64,000 nt of DNA, taken from positions 1 to 64,000 of the forward strand of contig NZ_BORW01000003.1 of NCBI RefSeq assembly GCF_018333375.1, read 5' to 3'. Numbering within the stretch: position 1 is the stretch's first letter; every line of letters begins with the position of its first letter. Source of the DNA: Paenibacillus cookii. Lineage in GTDB: Bacteria > Bacillota > Bacilli > Paenibacillales > Paenibacillaceae. Under the pieces are notes generated by a model. The model was not told the origin of the DNA and did not search any database. It saw only the letters and a program-made list of their open reading frames with translations. The position numbers and the translations under genes are program-made. Positions 30,334 to 39,214 of this stretch are shown here, piece by piece.

Positions 30334-30607
30334 AATGATCGTCCCTCCTCATGCTGGATGTGTTATGTTCCCTTATCGATTCTTCACCTAAAATATAGCA
30401 CAATTAAAAAAATCCGGGCCGCCGCCAAGCCGGCAACGCGGCCGCAAACCGTTGATGCGGTCGGTTTTTTCGCGGCAAAAAAAATTTGCGGCTTATGAAA
30501 ACGCTCTATTCTCGCTGTTCTTAGAAAAGGAAACGAGGGCACCGCTTGCATACGGCCGCAGCCGGAATTCGTGTGCGACTCAAATTGGATAGCGGCAACG
30601 AATAAAC
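30334..30607. other. Intergenic region before the ABC exporter operon
   Basis: Carries an extended -10 on the minus strand (TGCTATATT, 30392-30397 for the hexamer) as the likely exporter promoter. I see no gene in it. Confidence 0.4.
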
Positions 30608-30682
30608 AAAAAAGGACCCGCGCTCCGCAGGAAAGGAAGTGGGCGCATGCCCATCCCTTCCATGCAGGGAAGTCCTTTTTTT
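30608..30682. terminator. Bidirectional terminator-like hairpin
   Basis: AAAAAAGGAC (30608-30617) pairs with GTCCTTTTTT (30672-30681), with an inner GGAAG/CTTCC stem. It ends the minus-strand AraC gene 36 bases after its stop. Confidence 0.75.
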
Positions 30683-30717
30683 CATCCATCACAGGGTTTC
30701 AAGGTGACGATCGGGGA

Positions 30718-31599
30718 TTACACCGCCGTTTTTTTGGCGACGGGAATCCAGATTTCGCTCCGGAATGCCGGCGAGGAAGTGTCCTTGCTTTCGTTCCACA
30801 GCAGTTCCGGGCCTTCAACGGCTTCATACCCCGAAGACGGGAACCATTCGGAATAAATCCGCCCCCATACCGATTGAAGCGTTTCGGGAAAAGGACCGAC
30901 CGCTTCGAACACGGCCCACGTCATGGCCGGCACCTCCAGCATCGACAGATGCTCCGGGCATTCGGCGGTTGTGGCCGCCCCGATGTAATGATCAAGCTCG
31001 CCCTGCTCTTCCATGCGGCCCTCCGAAAAATTGGCGGAGGCGCTGATCAGCCCCTGAGGTGCAACGTTGGACAGCCTTTTCAGCAGGGTAATCGTCTTTT
31101 CGTCCAAGCCGGCCCACATGGAGGCGATTTCCGGATTGACGCCGCTGAATTGGATCGGGACCCTTTTCTTGAGCCCCACGATGCGAAACGCCTCTTTTTC
31201 CTCCAAACGATAGTTCATTTCTTCTCCTCCTTCAATGGATAAACGGAAGGTCATGGGGGGAAATGCTTTTAACGAACGTCCTTGATTTCGCGCCTCGGAC
31301 GGCGTGATTCCATGCAGCTGCTGGAACGCCCTGGCGAACGAATCCGGCGAATGATACCCGTATTTGACGGCGGCATCGATCACCTTCATTGCTCCGGCGG
31401 CCAGGTCGATCGCGGCCAAAGTCAGGCGCCTGCGCCGAATGTATTCGGACAACGAAATCCCGGCCAGGAACGAAAACATTCTTTTAAAATGATATTCCGA
31501 ACATAACGCCAGCCGTGCCGCCTCTTGATAGTCGATCTCGCCGTCCAGGTTCTCTTCGATGTACCGGAGCGCCCGGTTCAAGTTTTGCAGCATATCCAT
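30718..31599 (-). CDS. AraC-family regulator with GyrI-like ligand domain
   Basis: The N-terminal ~105 residues are an AraC double helix-turn-helix ([41 protein letters not shown]). The C-terminal ~165 residues are a GyrI/SoxS-effector-type ligand-binding domain ([38 protein letters not shown]). Proteins of this layout often bind hydrophobic drugs or bind other small molecules and activate efflux genes. The ABC exporter lies downstream on the same strand, so exporter control is a reasonable guess, not shown. ATG 31599 follows AAAGGAGG. Confidence 0.9.
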   Translation of the reverse strand: MDMLQNLNRALRYIEENLDGEIDYQEAARLALCSEYHFKRMFSFLAGISLSEYIRRRRLTLAAIDLAAGAMKVIDAAVKYGYHSPDSFARAFQQLHGITPSEARNQGRSLKAFPPMTFRLSIEGGEEMNYRLEEKEAFRIVGLKKRVPIQFSGVNPEIASMWAGLDEKTITLLKRLSNVAPQGLISASANFSEGRMEEQGELDHYIGAATTAECPEHLSMLEVPAMTWAVFEAVGPFPETLQSVWGRIYSEWFPSSGYEAVEGPELLWNESKDTSSPAFRSEIWIPVAKKTAV

Positions 31600-31710
31600 T
31601 GGTTATGACCTCCTTTAATCTCATCCTAACAGGATCAAGAAACGGGCATCCGACAATCCATGCACCGTTTTGCAGGGGCTCCTCGTCAACAGAGACCCGC
31701 GTTTGTCTCT

Positions 31711-31760
31711 AAAATAAACGGCAGCCCCTATGAAGATGTTACCTCTTCCGGGCTGCCGTC
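31711..31760 (-). terminator. Terminator of the GntR-MFS operon
   Basis: ACGGCAGCCC / GGGCTGCCGT stem, then TTTATTTTAG on the minus strand. Confidence 0.8.
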
Positions 31761-31765
31761 GTTCA

Positions 31766-32986
31766 TTACTTATCTCCGATATAACGATTGCTTCCGGCTC
31801 CCCAACCCGCAAGCATATAGATGATGCCGGCCGCCATCAGCAAGATGATGGCTACCGTCCAGCTTCCGGTTACGTCGTGGACGAATCCGAACAGCAGCGG
31901 GCCGACCGCGGCCAATAAATAGCCGATCGATTGCGCCATTCCGGACAGCTCGGCTGCCTGCTGCGAATGGTGGGTGCGAAGCACGAAAAACATCGTGGCC
32001 AGGCCAAAAGCGGACCCCGTCGCCATGCCGATCGGAATGACGGCGGCAGGCACCAGCGCCGCGACGCCGGTCATAAGCAGCGAGAATCCGATCATGAAGC
32101 ATAGGAACGTAAGGAACACAAGCAAACGCTGATTCTTGAATTTGGCTGCCAGTACGGGCACGATAAACGTAACCGGCACGCTGAACAACTGCAGCAGGGA
32201 CAGCATCCAGCCTGCCGTCGAAGGACTCATGCCTCGTTCGGTCAAAATTTCGGGCAGCCAGGCGACCACGGAATAAAATACGAAAGATTGCAGTCCCATG
32301 ACGATCGTGACCTGCCAAGCGAGCTTGGAGCCCCAAACGCCGCTTTTGCCCGAAACCTGCGCCTCGCCCGCCTGATGGCGGGAGCGCAGCTGCGGCAGCC
32401 AGACCAGCATCGCGACGGCGGAAAAGATGCCCCACATGACAAGCGATCCCCGCCACCCCGAATGCAGATGGGAAGCGACCGGGACGCTGATCCCCGAAGC
32501 CACCGCCGCAAAAATGTTCATCGATACCGAATAAATCCCCGTCATGACGCCCGTCCGCAGCGGGAAGTCCCGTTTGATCAAGCTTGGAAGCAGGACGTTG
32601 CTGAGCGCGATGCCGACGCCAAGCAAAATGGTCCCCGCAAACAACGCGGCCAGCGACGGGATAAAGCGTAATAACACGCCCGCAGTCACGGCGAACACGC
32701 CGAGAAACAACGTCCGCTCCATCCCCCAGCTGCGCGAAATTTTGGGTGCGAGCGGAGAAATGACCGCAAAGGCCAGCAGCGGAAACGTGGTCAGCAATCC
32801 GGCAAGCGTGTGGGACATGCCCATATCGCTGCGGATCGTTTCGATCAGCGGTCCCACCGCGGTGATCGGCGACCGGAGCGTCGTGGCGATCATGACGATC
32901 CCGAGCAGCAGCACCGCCGCCTTCACGCCGGTGGATGCGGCAGGATCGGTGTTTTGTTGAAATTTCGTTTCGGTTGCGTTATTCAT
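31766..32986 (-). CDS. MFS transporter, CynX/NimT-like
   Basis: 406 residues with about 12 hydrophobic segments and the CynX/YycB-type opening AVLLLGIVMIATTLRSPITA followed by GPLIETIRSDMGMS. Relatives include cyanate and 2-nitroimidazole transporters, but substrate assignment within this family is unreliable. Its ATG overlaps the last codons of the GntR gene (8 bases), so regulator and transporter are translationally coupled. The transporter is probably what the regulator controls. Confidence 0.85.
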   Translation of the reverse strand: MNNATETKFQQNTDPAASTGVKAAVLLLGIVMIATTLRSPITAVGPLIETIRSDMGMSHTLAGLLTTFPLLAFAVISPLAPKISRSWGMERTLFLGVFAVTAGVLLRFIPSLAALFAGTILLGVGIALSNVLLPSLIKRDFPLRTGVMTGIYSVSMNIFAAVASGISVPVASHLHSGWRGSLVMWGIFSAVAMLVWLPQLRSRHQAGEAQVSGKSGVWGSKLAWQVTIVMGLQSFVFYSVVAWLPEILTERGMSPSTAGWMLSLLQLFSVPVTFIVPVLAAKFKNQRLLVFLTFLCFMIGFSLLMTGVAALVPAAVIPIGMATGSAFGLATMFFVLRTHHSQQAAELSGMAQSIGYLLAAVGPLLFGFVHDVTGSWTVAIILLMAAGIIYMLAGWGAGSNRYIGDK

Positions 32987-33692
32987 GATGTGTTTTGTCT
33001 CCCCCTTGTATCTCTTTTAGCAATACGGTGCGCGAAGCGTCAAGATAGTCGCGGACCGCCTCCGCCGATCGGCTTTCGTCCTGTGCGACGATGGCTTCGA
33101 TCAGCCGGGCGTTCAGCTCCGAATGAAGCTCCAACAAGCACAGGTGGCCGCTGCCGTAACTCACCACCTGCCGGACGGATTCGCTGATGGAATCGTACAG
33201 GTCGCTCAAAATCGGATTATGCGCGGCCACGATCATCTCTTTGTGAAATTCGTAATCCGCCCGGATGTAACCTTCGATATCCCCGGCAGCTTCGGCACGG
33301 ATGCATGCCTCATAAGCCGAACGGATTCGGACGATATCCTCGGGCGTACGCCGGAGCGCCGCCAAACGGGCTCCCTCCTGCTCCAAAGCCGACCGGACTT
33401 CGAGCGTATCGCTCAGCTTCGACCGTTCCAATCTCCGCGTCAATGCCGGCGCCAGGCTGCTGGCAGAGCACACATAGGTTCCATCCCCCTGCCTTGTCCG
33501 GAGCATGCCCGCATGGATCAGCGCGTGAATCGCTTCGCGGATCGTGTTCCGGCTGACGCCAAGCTCCTTGACGAGCTCGGGTTCCGCGGGAATGCGTTCG
33601 CCGACCGGCCATGTCCCGTCTTCGATAAGCTGCTCGAGCTGGGCGGCGATTTGTTCGACCAACGTTTGTTTCGTCGGGCGTTGAAGTGTCAT
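32979..33692 (-). CDS. GntR-family (FadR/FCD) transcriptional regulator
   Basis: 237 residues: N-terminal winged helix (about 8-75, RIPAEPELVKELGVSRNTIR) and a C-terminal FCD all-helical ligand domain with the metal/ligand histidines in YEFHKEMI and ELHSELNARL. A perfect 9-1-9 palindrome directly upstream (33704-33722) is the probable operator, implying autorepression. ATG 33692 has GGAGG eight bases upstream, and that site itself lies next to the palindrome. The ligand is unknown. Confidence 0.9.
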   Translation of the reverse strand: MTLQRPTKQTLVEQIAAQLEQLIEDGTWPVGERIPAEPELVKELGVSRNTIREAIHALIHAGMLRTRQGDGTYVCSASSLAPALTRRLERSKLSDTLEVRSALEQEGARLAALRRTPEDIVRIRSAYEACIRAEAAGDIEGYIRADYEFHKEMIVAAHNPILSDLYDSISESVRQVVSYGSGHLCLLELHSELNARLIEAIVAQDESRSAEAVRDYLDASRTVLLKEIQGGDKTHHE

Positions 33693-33703
33693 CGGCAAAT
33701 CCT

Positions 33704-33722
33704 CCAAACATCGGATGTTTGG
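33704..33722. promoter_or_regulatory. GntR operator palindrome
   Basis: CCAAACATC-G-GATGTTTGG, perfect. It sits between the -10 (33727-33732) and the start codon, overlapping the ribosome binding site. Repressor binding here would block the GntR-MFS transcript near its start point. Confidence 0.8.
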
Positions 33723-33726
33723 TTCG

Positions 33727-33732
33727 ATTATA
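33727..33732 (-). promoter_or_regulatory. -10 of the GntR-MFS operon
   Basis: Minus strand TGTTATAAT, an extended -10 with perfect TATAAT; the -35 is poor (TAGCAT at 17 bases). Confidence 0.55.
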
Positions 33733-33792
33733 ACACTATTTTCATATCCATGCTATATTTCAGAAAAAATTTCAAAAATACGATGTAAATAA

Positions 33793-33830
33793 CAAAAAAA
33801 AGACCGCTTTTCAAAGCAGCCTTTTTCAAA
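33793..33830 (-). terminator. Terminator of the PAP2 gene
   Basis: GGCTGCTTT / AAAGCGGTC hairpin with wobble pairs, then eight T on the minus strand. Confidence 0.75.
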
Positions 33831-33843
33831 GAAATGGGTCCGA

Positions 33844-34512
33844 TTATGCCTGGAATTCTCGGCGTTCCGCCGCCACTTTGTTTTTATGCAGGGCAGGAAG
33901 CTTGATGAACAGGAAATTGTAAATTTCGACAAGAGCGATCGCGCCGATGACGTCCATGATGACGTGCTGTTTGATAAACAAGGTCGATAAAATAATAAGC
34001 AGCGACATGCCGGTGATCAAAGAGACGTTTTTGCGGTTGCGCGCCGGGCTTTGCCATATCATCCGCATCACCATGTAGCTGGAGAAGCAGTGAATGCTCG
34101 GAAAACAGTTAAACGGTTGGTCCCGTTTGTAAATGAACCGCATAAGCATTGCAAACGGATCGTCTCCGACGACGACGGGCCGCGGCACGGTCGTTTGAAA
34201 CACCAGATAAATGACGTAACACGTAAGGGCGCAGACCGTGTACAACAAGATGGAACGGTAAAACGACGGCCGGTCCTTGAAAAAGAAATACACGATGCAC
34301 ACATAGATGTAAAAAATCCAGACTCCGTACGGGAGCGCAAAATATTTAATGAACGGCGTTGCCTGGTCCAATGGCGTGACAAGCGAATAGACGTTGTCCG
34401 TCGGCTGGTTGACCAGTTGATAAAGGCTCCCGAGCACGGGAAAAACAAGCATCAATAAAAGAGGAGCCCAGCGTTGCATCGGCCTAGGGATCCAGTTTTT
34501 TAGCCAAGACAT
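33844..34512 (-). CDS. PAP2-superfamily membrane phosphatase/transferase
   Basis: 222 residues, about six membrane segments. The PAP2 active-site pieces are TTVPRPVV (C1 region), CFPSIHCFSSY (C2, with the Ser-His pair) and LFIKQHVIMDVIGA (C3, with the second His and Asp). The order and hydrophobic layout resemble inositol-phosphoryltransferase (Aur1/Ipt1-like) bacterial proteins as well as undecaprenyl-PP and phosphatidate phosphatases; I cannot choose. ATG 34512 has AAAGG upstream; the frame is open 19 codons further without a ribosome binding site. Single gene with its own terminator. Confidence 0.8.
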   Translation of the reverse strand: MSWLKNWIPRPMQRWAPLLLMLVFPVLGSLYQLVNQPTDNVYSLVTPLDQATPFIKYFALPYGVWIFYIYVCIVYFFFKDRPSFYRSILLYTVCALTCYVIYLVFQTTVPRPVVVGDDPFAMLMRFIYKRDQPFNCFPSIHCFSSYMVMRMIWQSPARNRKNVSLITGMSLLIILSTLFIKQHVIMDVIGAIALVEIYNFLFIKLPALHKNKVAAERREFQA

Positions 34513-34686
34513 GGGATCAATACCTTTCCAATTTCGAAATCGGGTCATCGGACAACCGCTTTTATCCAAAACTCACTGATTCATTGTACTCCGCCATCCG
34601 CCATCATTCAACACCGATAAATGTAGATATTTCGTGAAGTTTTCGTGCTTTTCGGCGGTTCCGAATGATTATCGCGCGCAAAACGC

Positions 34687-34722
34687 AAAAAAGCCCCCGT
34701 ACCTTGCAGGCACGAAGGCTTC
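34687..34722 (-). terminator. Terminator of pstA
   Basis: AGCCTTCGTGCC / GGTACGGGGGCT imperfect stem with TTTTTTG on the minus strand, 11 bases after the stop. Confidence 0.8.
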
Positions 34723-34733
34723 CTGAATGTTTC

Positions 34734-35615
34734 CTAACGTTTTAGTTTGCGGTTGTTGATCCACAGCGGAATGCGGAAAAGCAGGTTGATGAGCAAAACG
34801 ACGACGACCAGCACGGCCGCGGACCGCTGCGCGATCGATGCGGCATCTTCCACGATCGCTTCCGACTGCACGTACCACAGATGGACGGCAAGCGTTTCGC
34901 CGGGCGCAAACAGGTTGAAATCCCACATTTCGCCCGACGTGCTGAGGCCCGCCGTGAGCAGAATGACGGCCGATTCGCCGAAGGCGCGGCCCGCCACCAG
35001 GCAGATGCCCGTTATGATGCCCTGCAGCGCGATCGGCAGCACGACGGTGCGGATGCATTGGAACCGGGTCATTCCGAGCGCATAGGAAGCATTTTTAACG
35101 TCATGGGGCACGGCGCGGACCGCTTCTTCGGTCACCCTGGCCAGCATGGGTAAATTGAGGAAGGCAAGGCTGACAGCCCCGCCCAGGATCGTCAAGCCGA
35201 TTTGGAAATACTCGGCGAAAATCGCGAGACCGAGCATGCCGAAAACGATCGACGGAACGGATGACAAGCTCTCCACGCAGATGCGGAGCACCTCGGTCAG
35301 CTTGTTTTCGGGCGCGTATTCGGCCATGTAAATGCCGGCTCCGACCCCGATGGGGATCGAAACGACCAGCGACAAAAACAAAATGTAGAAGGAGTTGAAC
35401 AACACCGGGCCGATGCCGCCCCCCGGGTCGATATCCTCCGGCACTTTCGTCAAAAAATCCAGCGTCAGGCCGGGGAGCCCTTTGCCGAGAATCGTAAGCA
35501 ACAGCCAGACAATCAGCAGCAGCACGAGCGCCCCCAATCCATAAAAGGCGGCCGTGGCAAGCTTGTTATACGCAAGCGACCCTTGCATTTTTCGGCTTTG
35601 GGCCGTCGGCGTCAT
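34734..35615 (-). CDS. pstA: Phosphate ABC transporter permease PstA
   Basis: 293-residue inner-membrane permease with six hydrophobic helices. The EAA loop for coupling to the PstB ATPase is visible (VPHDVKNASYALGMTRFQCI), as is the family end GRAFGESAVILLTAG. It overlaps pstC by 4 bases (ATGA). The usual pstB and phoU do not follow: a terminator and then an unrelated gene come next, so the ATPase must be encoded elsewhere. Confidence 0.95.
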   Translation of the reverse strand: MTPTAQSRKMQGSLAYNKLATAAFYGLGALVLLLIVWLLLTILGKGLPGLTLDFLTKVPEDIDPGGGIGPVLFNSFYILFLSLVVSIPIGVGAGIYMAEYAPENKLTEVLRICVESLSSVPSIVFGMLGLAIFAEYFQIGLTILGGAVSLAFLNLPMLARVTEEAVRAVPHDVKNASYALGMTRFQCIRTVVLPIALQGIITGICLVAGRAFGESAVILLTAGLSTSGEMWDFNLFAPGETLAVHLWYVQSEAIVEDAASIAQRSAAVLVVVVLLINLLFRIPLWINNRKLKR

Positions 35616-36562
35616 GTTTGGTCACTTCCCTTCCGTCCAAGATAACGGATCAACAGGATGAGCAGGAACGAAATGGCCAGCAGCAGCAAAGCCATCATAT
35701 GAAGCGCGTAGTTCCAGGTCGTATCGAATTCGACGTTGGAGATTTGCATGACGATGTTGCTCGTCAGGACGGATGCCGGAGTGAATAACGTCGTGGCAAG
35801 CTGCGCGGTATTCCCGATGACCATGACGACCGCCATCGTTTCCCCGATCGCCCGGGTCATCCCCATAATCACAGCCGCGACGATTCCCCGTCCCGCCGCC
35901 GGAATCACGACCCTCATCGTCACCTGAAGGCGCGTCGATCCAAGCGCATACGCCGCTTCGCGGTACTTCTTCGGCACCATCGAAATCGCTTCGTCGCTGA
36001 TCCGGCAAATGGTCGGAAGCACCATCAGCGCAAGCACCAGAGCCGCGGCAAGCAGCCCGTCGCCCAAATTTTCCCCGCTCATCCGGCGCAGGACCGGAAT
36101 CAATACCGTGAGGCCGAGATAGCCGTAAACGATGGACGGAATGCCGACCAGCAGATCCAGCACCGGACGCATCATGTTCCGCAGCCATTTCGGAGCGATT
36201 TCGGCGATCAGCACGGCCATGCCGACCGCAACCGGCACCGCCATGGCCAACGTCAGCGCCGTCAAAGATAACGTATTGACGATGATGCCGGCCGCCCCGA
36301 AGCTTTCGTTTTCCGGCGTCCAATCGAACGACAGGAAAAAGTCGGCCAGGGAAATATGGGCGAAGGTCAATAACGCCGTTTTGCCGATAAAAAAGATGAC
36401 GAGCCCGAGCACGAAGCAAAGGGCCAAAATGCTGAACAGGAAATAATACTTAAACAACCGATCCGCGAAACGGGCGCGAACGTAACGGCCGAACCGTCCG
36501 TCCGCCGGCTTCGCGAGCGAACCCGATTTATCGGGCATCGTTGGCCGGGCAGAGATGCTCAC
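35612..36562 (-). CDS. pstC: Phosphate ABC transporter permease PstC
   Basis: 316-residue permease, six hydrophobic helices after a polar N-terminal ~35 residues. Coupling loop VPKKYREAAYALGSTRLQVT and the GMTRAIGETMAVVMVIGN block are typical. The start is GTG 36562, eight bases after GGAGG, which itself lies just past the intergenic hairpin 36578-36613. Partner of PstA. Confidence 0.95.
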   Translation of the reverse strand: MSISARPTMPDKSGSLAKPADGRFGRYVRARFADRLFKYYFLFSILALCFVLGLVIFFIGKTALLTFAHISLADFFLSFDWTPENESFGAAGIIVNTLSLTALTLAMAVPVAVGMAVLIAEIAPKWLRNMMRPVLDLLVGIPSIVYGYLGLTVLIPVLRRMSGENLGDGLLAAALVLALMVLPTICRISDEAISMVPKKYREAAYALGSTRLQVTMRVVIPAAGRGIVAAVIMGMTRAIGETMAVVMVIGNTAQLATTLFTPASVLTSNIVMQISNVEFDTTWNYALHMMALLLLAISFLLILLIRYLGRKGSDQT

Positions 36563-36577
36563 TCAGGTTTCCTCCCA

Positions 36578-36613
36578 TAAAGCGGCCAGCCCCGTGATCA
36601 GGGCTGGCCGCTC
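36578..36613 (-). terminator. Attenuating hairpin between pstS and pstC
   Basis: AGCGGCCAGCCC / GGGCTGGCCGCT, a strong 12-bp stem followed by only TTTA on the minus strand. It probably lets a minority of transcripts continue into pstCA and protects the pstS 3' end. Confidence 0.75.
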
Positions 36614-36654
36614 GCTATTCCTTGTTAAGGCATCAATCACGTACCGCTTGCGGT

Positions 36655-37509
36655 TTAGCGCATCGCCGAAATCGGAATGAATTTCAGCTTTTTGAGCGAT
36701 CCCTGCTGAAACTTCGGGCTTTGCACGTATTCGATGAACGCTTTCGTCGCGCCTGTCGGTTGTCCTTTGGTCATGTAATAACCGTACGCCCAAATTTTGT
36801 ACGTGCCGTTGATGACGTTGTCGGTCGTCGGGGCCACGCCGTTGAAGCTGACGGCTTTTACGTCGCTGTTCACGTATACCAGGTCGATGTAGCCGATGGC
36901 GTTCGGCGTCGTCGCCACGGCTGTTTTCATGTCGCCGCTGGAGCCGACTTCCTTGTAGTTTTTGTCCTTTTTCACGATGTCGCCGCCTCCCAGCGCCTTG
37001 GCCTGGTAGTTGACGCGCGTGCCGGAGCCGAAAGCGCGGGTGATGACGACGATGTCCGCATTGTCTCCGCCGACTTCCTTCCAGTTGGTGATTTTGCCGG
37101 AATAAATGCCTTTCAGCTGCTCGGTCGTCAGGTTGTTGACCTTCACGTTTTTGTTCACGATCGTTGCGAACGGAATGACTGCAACTTTGTTGGCGACTTG
37201 GCCGTCAAATGCTTTGAAACCGGGGACGTCCATGCTGGCGTCCCAATCGCAGGCGCCGATGTCGGCGATGCCTTTTTTCACGGCCTGAGGTCCGGTCACG
37301 GAGCCTTTGCCGGAGGCGGCGATTCTGACTTTAGGATTCAGCTTTTGAAATTCCTTGGCTGCTTGCAGCGTCAAAGGAAGAAGCGCCGTCGAACCGTTGA
37401 TCGTAATTTTGCCCGACAATCCCGAAGCCGCCGAAGCGGAGCCGACGAGGGTGGATACGGCCACAAGCGAGGCTGCGGCCAGAAGCGACATTTTTTTGAA
37501 CCATTTCAT
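36655..37509 (-). CDS. pstS: Phosphate-binding protein PstS
   Basis: 284-residue phosphate-binding protein of the PstS/PBP family: ITINGSTALLPL near the N terminus, VVITRAFGSGTRVNYQAKAL contributing phosphate ligands, and the NAIGYIDLVYVN block. The N terminus has a signal peptide ending SASA, an ordinary signal peptidase I site. No lipobox cysteine is present, although PstS of Gram-positive bacteria is normally a lipoprotein. Start ATG 37509 follows GAGAGGAG. It is 30 bases behind the propeller-protein gene. Confidence 0.93.
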   Translation of the reverse strand: MKWFKKMSLLAAASLVAVSTLVGSASAASGLSGKITINGSTALLPLTLQAAKEFQKLNPKVRIAASGKGSVTGPQAVKKGIADIGACDWDASMDVPGFKAFDGQVANKVAVIPFATIVNKNVKVNNLTTEQLKGIYSGKITNWKEVGGDNADIVVITRAFGSGTRVNYQAKALGGGDIVKKDKNYKEVGSSGDMKTAVATTPNAIGYIDLVYVNSDVKAVSFNGVAPTTDNVINGTYKIWAYGYYMTKGQPTGATKAFIEYVQSPKFQQGSLKKLKFIPISAMR

Positions 37510-37539
37510 ACGTATAATCTCCTCTCGATATGACGCAAG

Positions 37540-38979
37540 TTATTTGGTAAGCTGGTCGGTTTTACCGTTTTGAACCAGGATCACTTTGCCGTCCGCGACG
37601 ACGGCCACGCGGGTGCCGTCTTCCGAAATGGCCAGGCCGGTAACGTCCGCCTGGGCGGCGTACACTTCGGTTTTGACGCCTGATACCAGGGCGTAGACCT
37701 TGCAGCTTCCGTCGTTAGCCACGCCGGCGGCAGCCAAATGGCCGCTTGGGCTCGAAGCGCTGAGCAAGAAGTCCGCGTCCGCGATCAAATCCCGGGTACC
37801 GCCGCTTGCGGAAACGGCTTTGATCGTTCCTTTGGCATTCGCTTGTTCCGGATCGGCGCTCAAATACGCCACGCTGCCATTGCCCAGGAAGGCGGGATAC
37901 AGTTTGTTGTCCCCGGAGGCCGTCAGCGCTGCGGGTTTGGCGTCCTTCACGCCGAGATCCAACGTATAGATCTGCTCCCCGGCGCCGGAATAATCGATTT
38001 TGAGGGAATCTTCCGTGCTGTCTTTGTCGTTTTGCGCAACGCCCGTCGCGGTGACGATATAAGCGATTTTCTTCTCGTCGGCCGAAACGCGGACCTCGGA
38101 TTTATTTTCGACCTTGTCAGCCAAAATTTCGGTGATTTGACCCGTGTCCACGGAGACGCACGAGATTTTTTCCTGTTTGTCGCCCTGAATGAAATAGATT
38201 TTTTTGCCGTCGGCCGTCCAGGCCAGATCCGTCTTCACGGAGGTGTCCGCACCCAGTTTGTACGGCTCTCCGCCGTTCAGGCTGACGAGGTACAGCTGTC
38301 CGGTTTCGTCGGTGTACGCGGCGAGGTCGCCGTTCGGAGAAATTGTCATATTCGACGCGTTCGGATTTGAAAATAATAAACGTGAGCTGTAGTCTGAGCC
38401 AAGGCTGTACAATTGGGCCGGATCGGCATCCTCCTTCACGGCGACGAGTCGGCCTTTGGCGTCGAAAGAAACGGAAGCGAAACTTCCCTCGATTCTCCCC
38501 GCCGTCAGGATTTGCAGCGTATCCCCGGCAGCGATGACTTCGCCTCCCAGAGCGGCTACGACGGGCTTCAGCTCAACGAAAGCACGATTGTCCTGAATGA
38601 CGGGAGCGGCCGTAAAGGTCTGTGCTTCGCCGTCAAGCTTGAAGGTTTTGGAACCCGATTGCAGCTGCAGGGTATGCCCGTTTTTGCCGGTCTTTACCGT
38701 GATGAGGCCCTTGGTGGAAGTTGCGGCCGCGCCGTACATTTTAGCCAGATCGCCCAGCGCGATCAGCTTCCCGTTCCCGGCTTTCAGCATGGAGACGGTC
38801 ATGTTTTGGCCGTTGACGCGGATGCTTTCGCTCGCTACCGCGAATTTGGCCGGTGAGACTTGGGATGCAGTACTTTGGTCCTGCGCTCGCAATGCTTTGG
38901 CCTCCGGCGCTCCCGCCGACAGCGCGGCCGTCACGAAAGCCGCTGCGGCAATGGTCTGCAGCATTTTATTGGTTTTCAA
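37540..38979 (-). CDS. Secreted protein: copper-amine-oxidase-like N domain plus TolB-like beta-propeller
   Basis: 479 residues: signal peptide (MLQTIAAAAFVTAALSAG), then a copper amine oxidase N-terminal-like domain (about 45-160; FVELKPVVAALGGEVI is the hallmark). This domain is widespread in Paenibacillus secreted proteins and has no oxidase activity. A WD40/TolB-type propeller of repeated blades follows (about 165-475; for example SPNGDLAAYTDETGQLYLVS, ISEDGTRVAVVADGKVILV). The start is TTG 38979 (MKTNKMLQ) after AAGGGTGA; GTG 38988 abuts the ribosome binding site. As first gene before pstS, it may help phosphate capture at the envelope, but its function is unknown. Confidence 0.85.
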   Translation of the reverse strand: MKTNKMLQTIAAAAFVTAALSAGAPEAKALRAQDQSTASQVSPAKFAVASESIRVNGQNMTVSMLKAGNGKLIALGDLAKMYGAAATSTKGLITVKTGKNGHTLQLQSGSKTFKLDGEAQTFTAAPVIQDNRAFVELKPVVAALGGEVIAAGDTLQILTAGRIEGSFASVSFDAKGRLVAVKEDADPAQLYSLGSDYSSRLLFSNPNASNMTISPNGDLAAYTDETGQLYLVSLNGGEPYKLGADTSVKTDLAWTADGKKIYFIQGDKQEKISCVSVDTGQITEILADKVENKSEVRVSADEKKIAYIVTATGVAQNDKDSTEDSLKIDYSGAGEQIYTLDLGVKDAKPAALTASGDNKLYPAFLGNGSVAYLSADPEQANAKGTIKAVSASGGTRDLIADADFLLSASSPSGHLAAAGVANDGSCKVYALVSGVKTEVYAAQADVTGLAISEDGTRVAVVADGKVILVQNGKTDQLTK

Positions 38980-39034
38980 ATCGCTCACCCTTTTCTTCCC
39001 TTTTTTCTTCGCTTCGGTGAATCTAGGTCTATTT

Positions 39035-39073
39035 TCATATAGATTTGTTAGATTGGTTTAATTGGTATGTTAT
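39035..39073 (-). promoter_or_regulatory. Candidate PhoP boxes shared by the pst operon and tagO
   Basis: On the minus strand, ATAACA (39068-39073), ATTAAA (39057-39062), CTAACA (39046-39051) and ATATGA (39035-39040) repeat every 11 bases. The PhoP direct-repeat consensus of Bacillus is TT(A/C/T)A(C/T)A with 11-base phasing. Two boxes fit well, two poorly. A TAGATT at 39020-39025 could be the -10 for the pst side. Confidence 0.5.
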
Positions 39074-39214
39074 GGAAACATAAAATATTTACCGTTGTCA
39101 TTTGGAAAAATAGGTATTATCCTAGTTAAAAATAAAGCTTTTCCAAGAAACATGGCTAATGATGGGACTTTATGTATTAACCCATTGTTAACTGAAGTGA
39201 TGGAGGCCAAAAAC

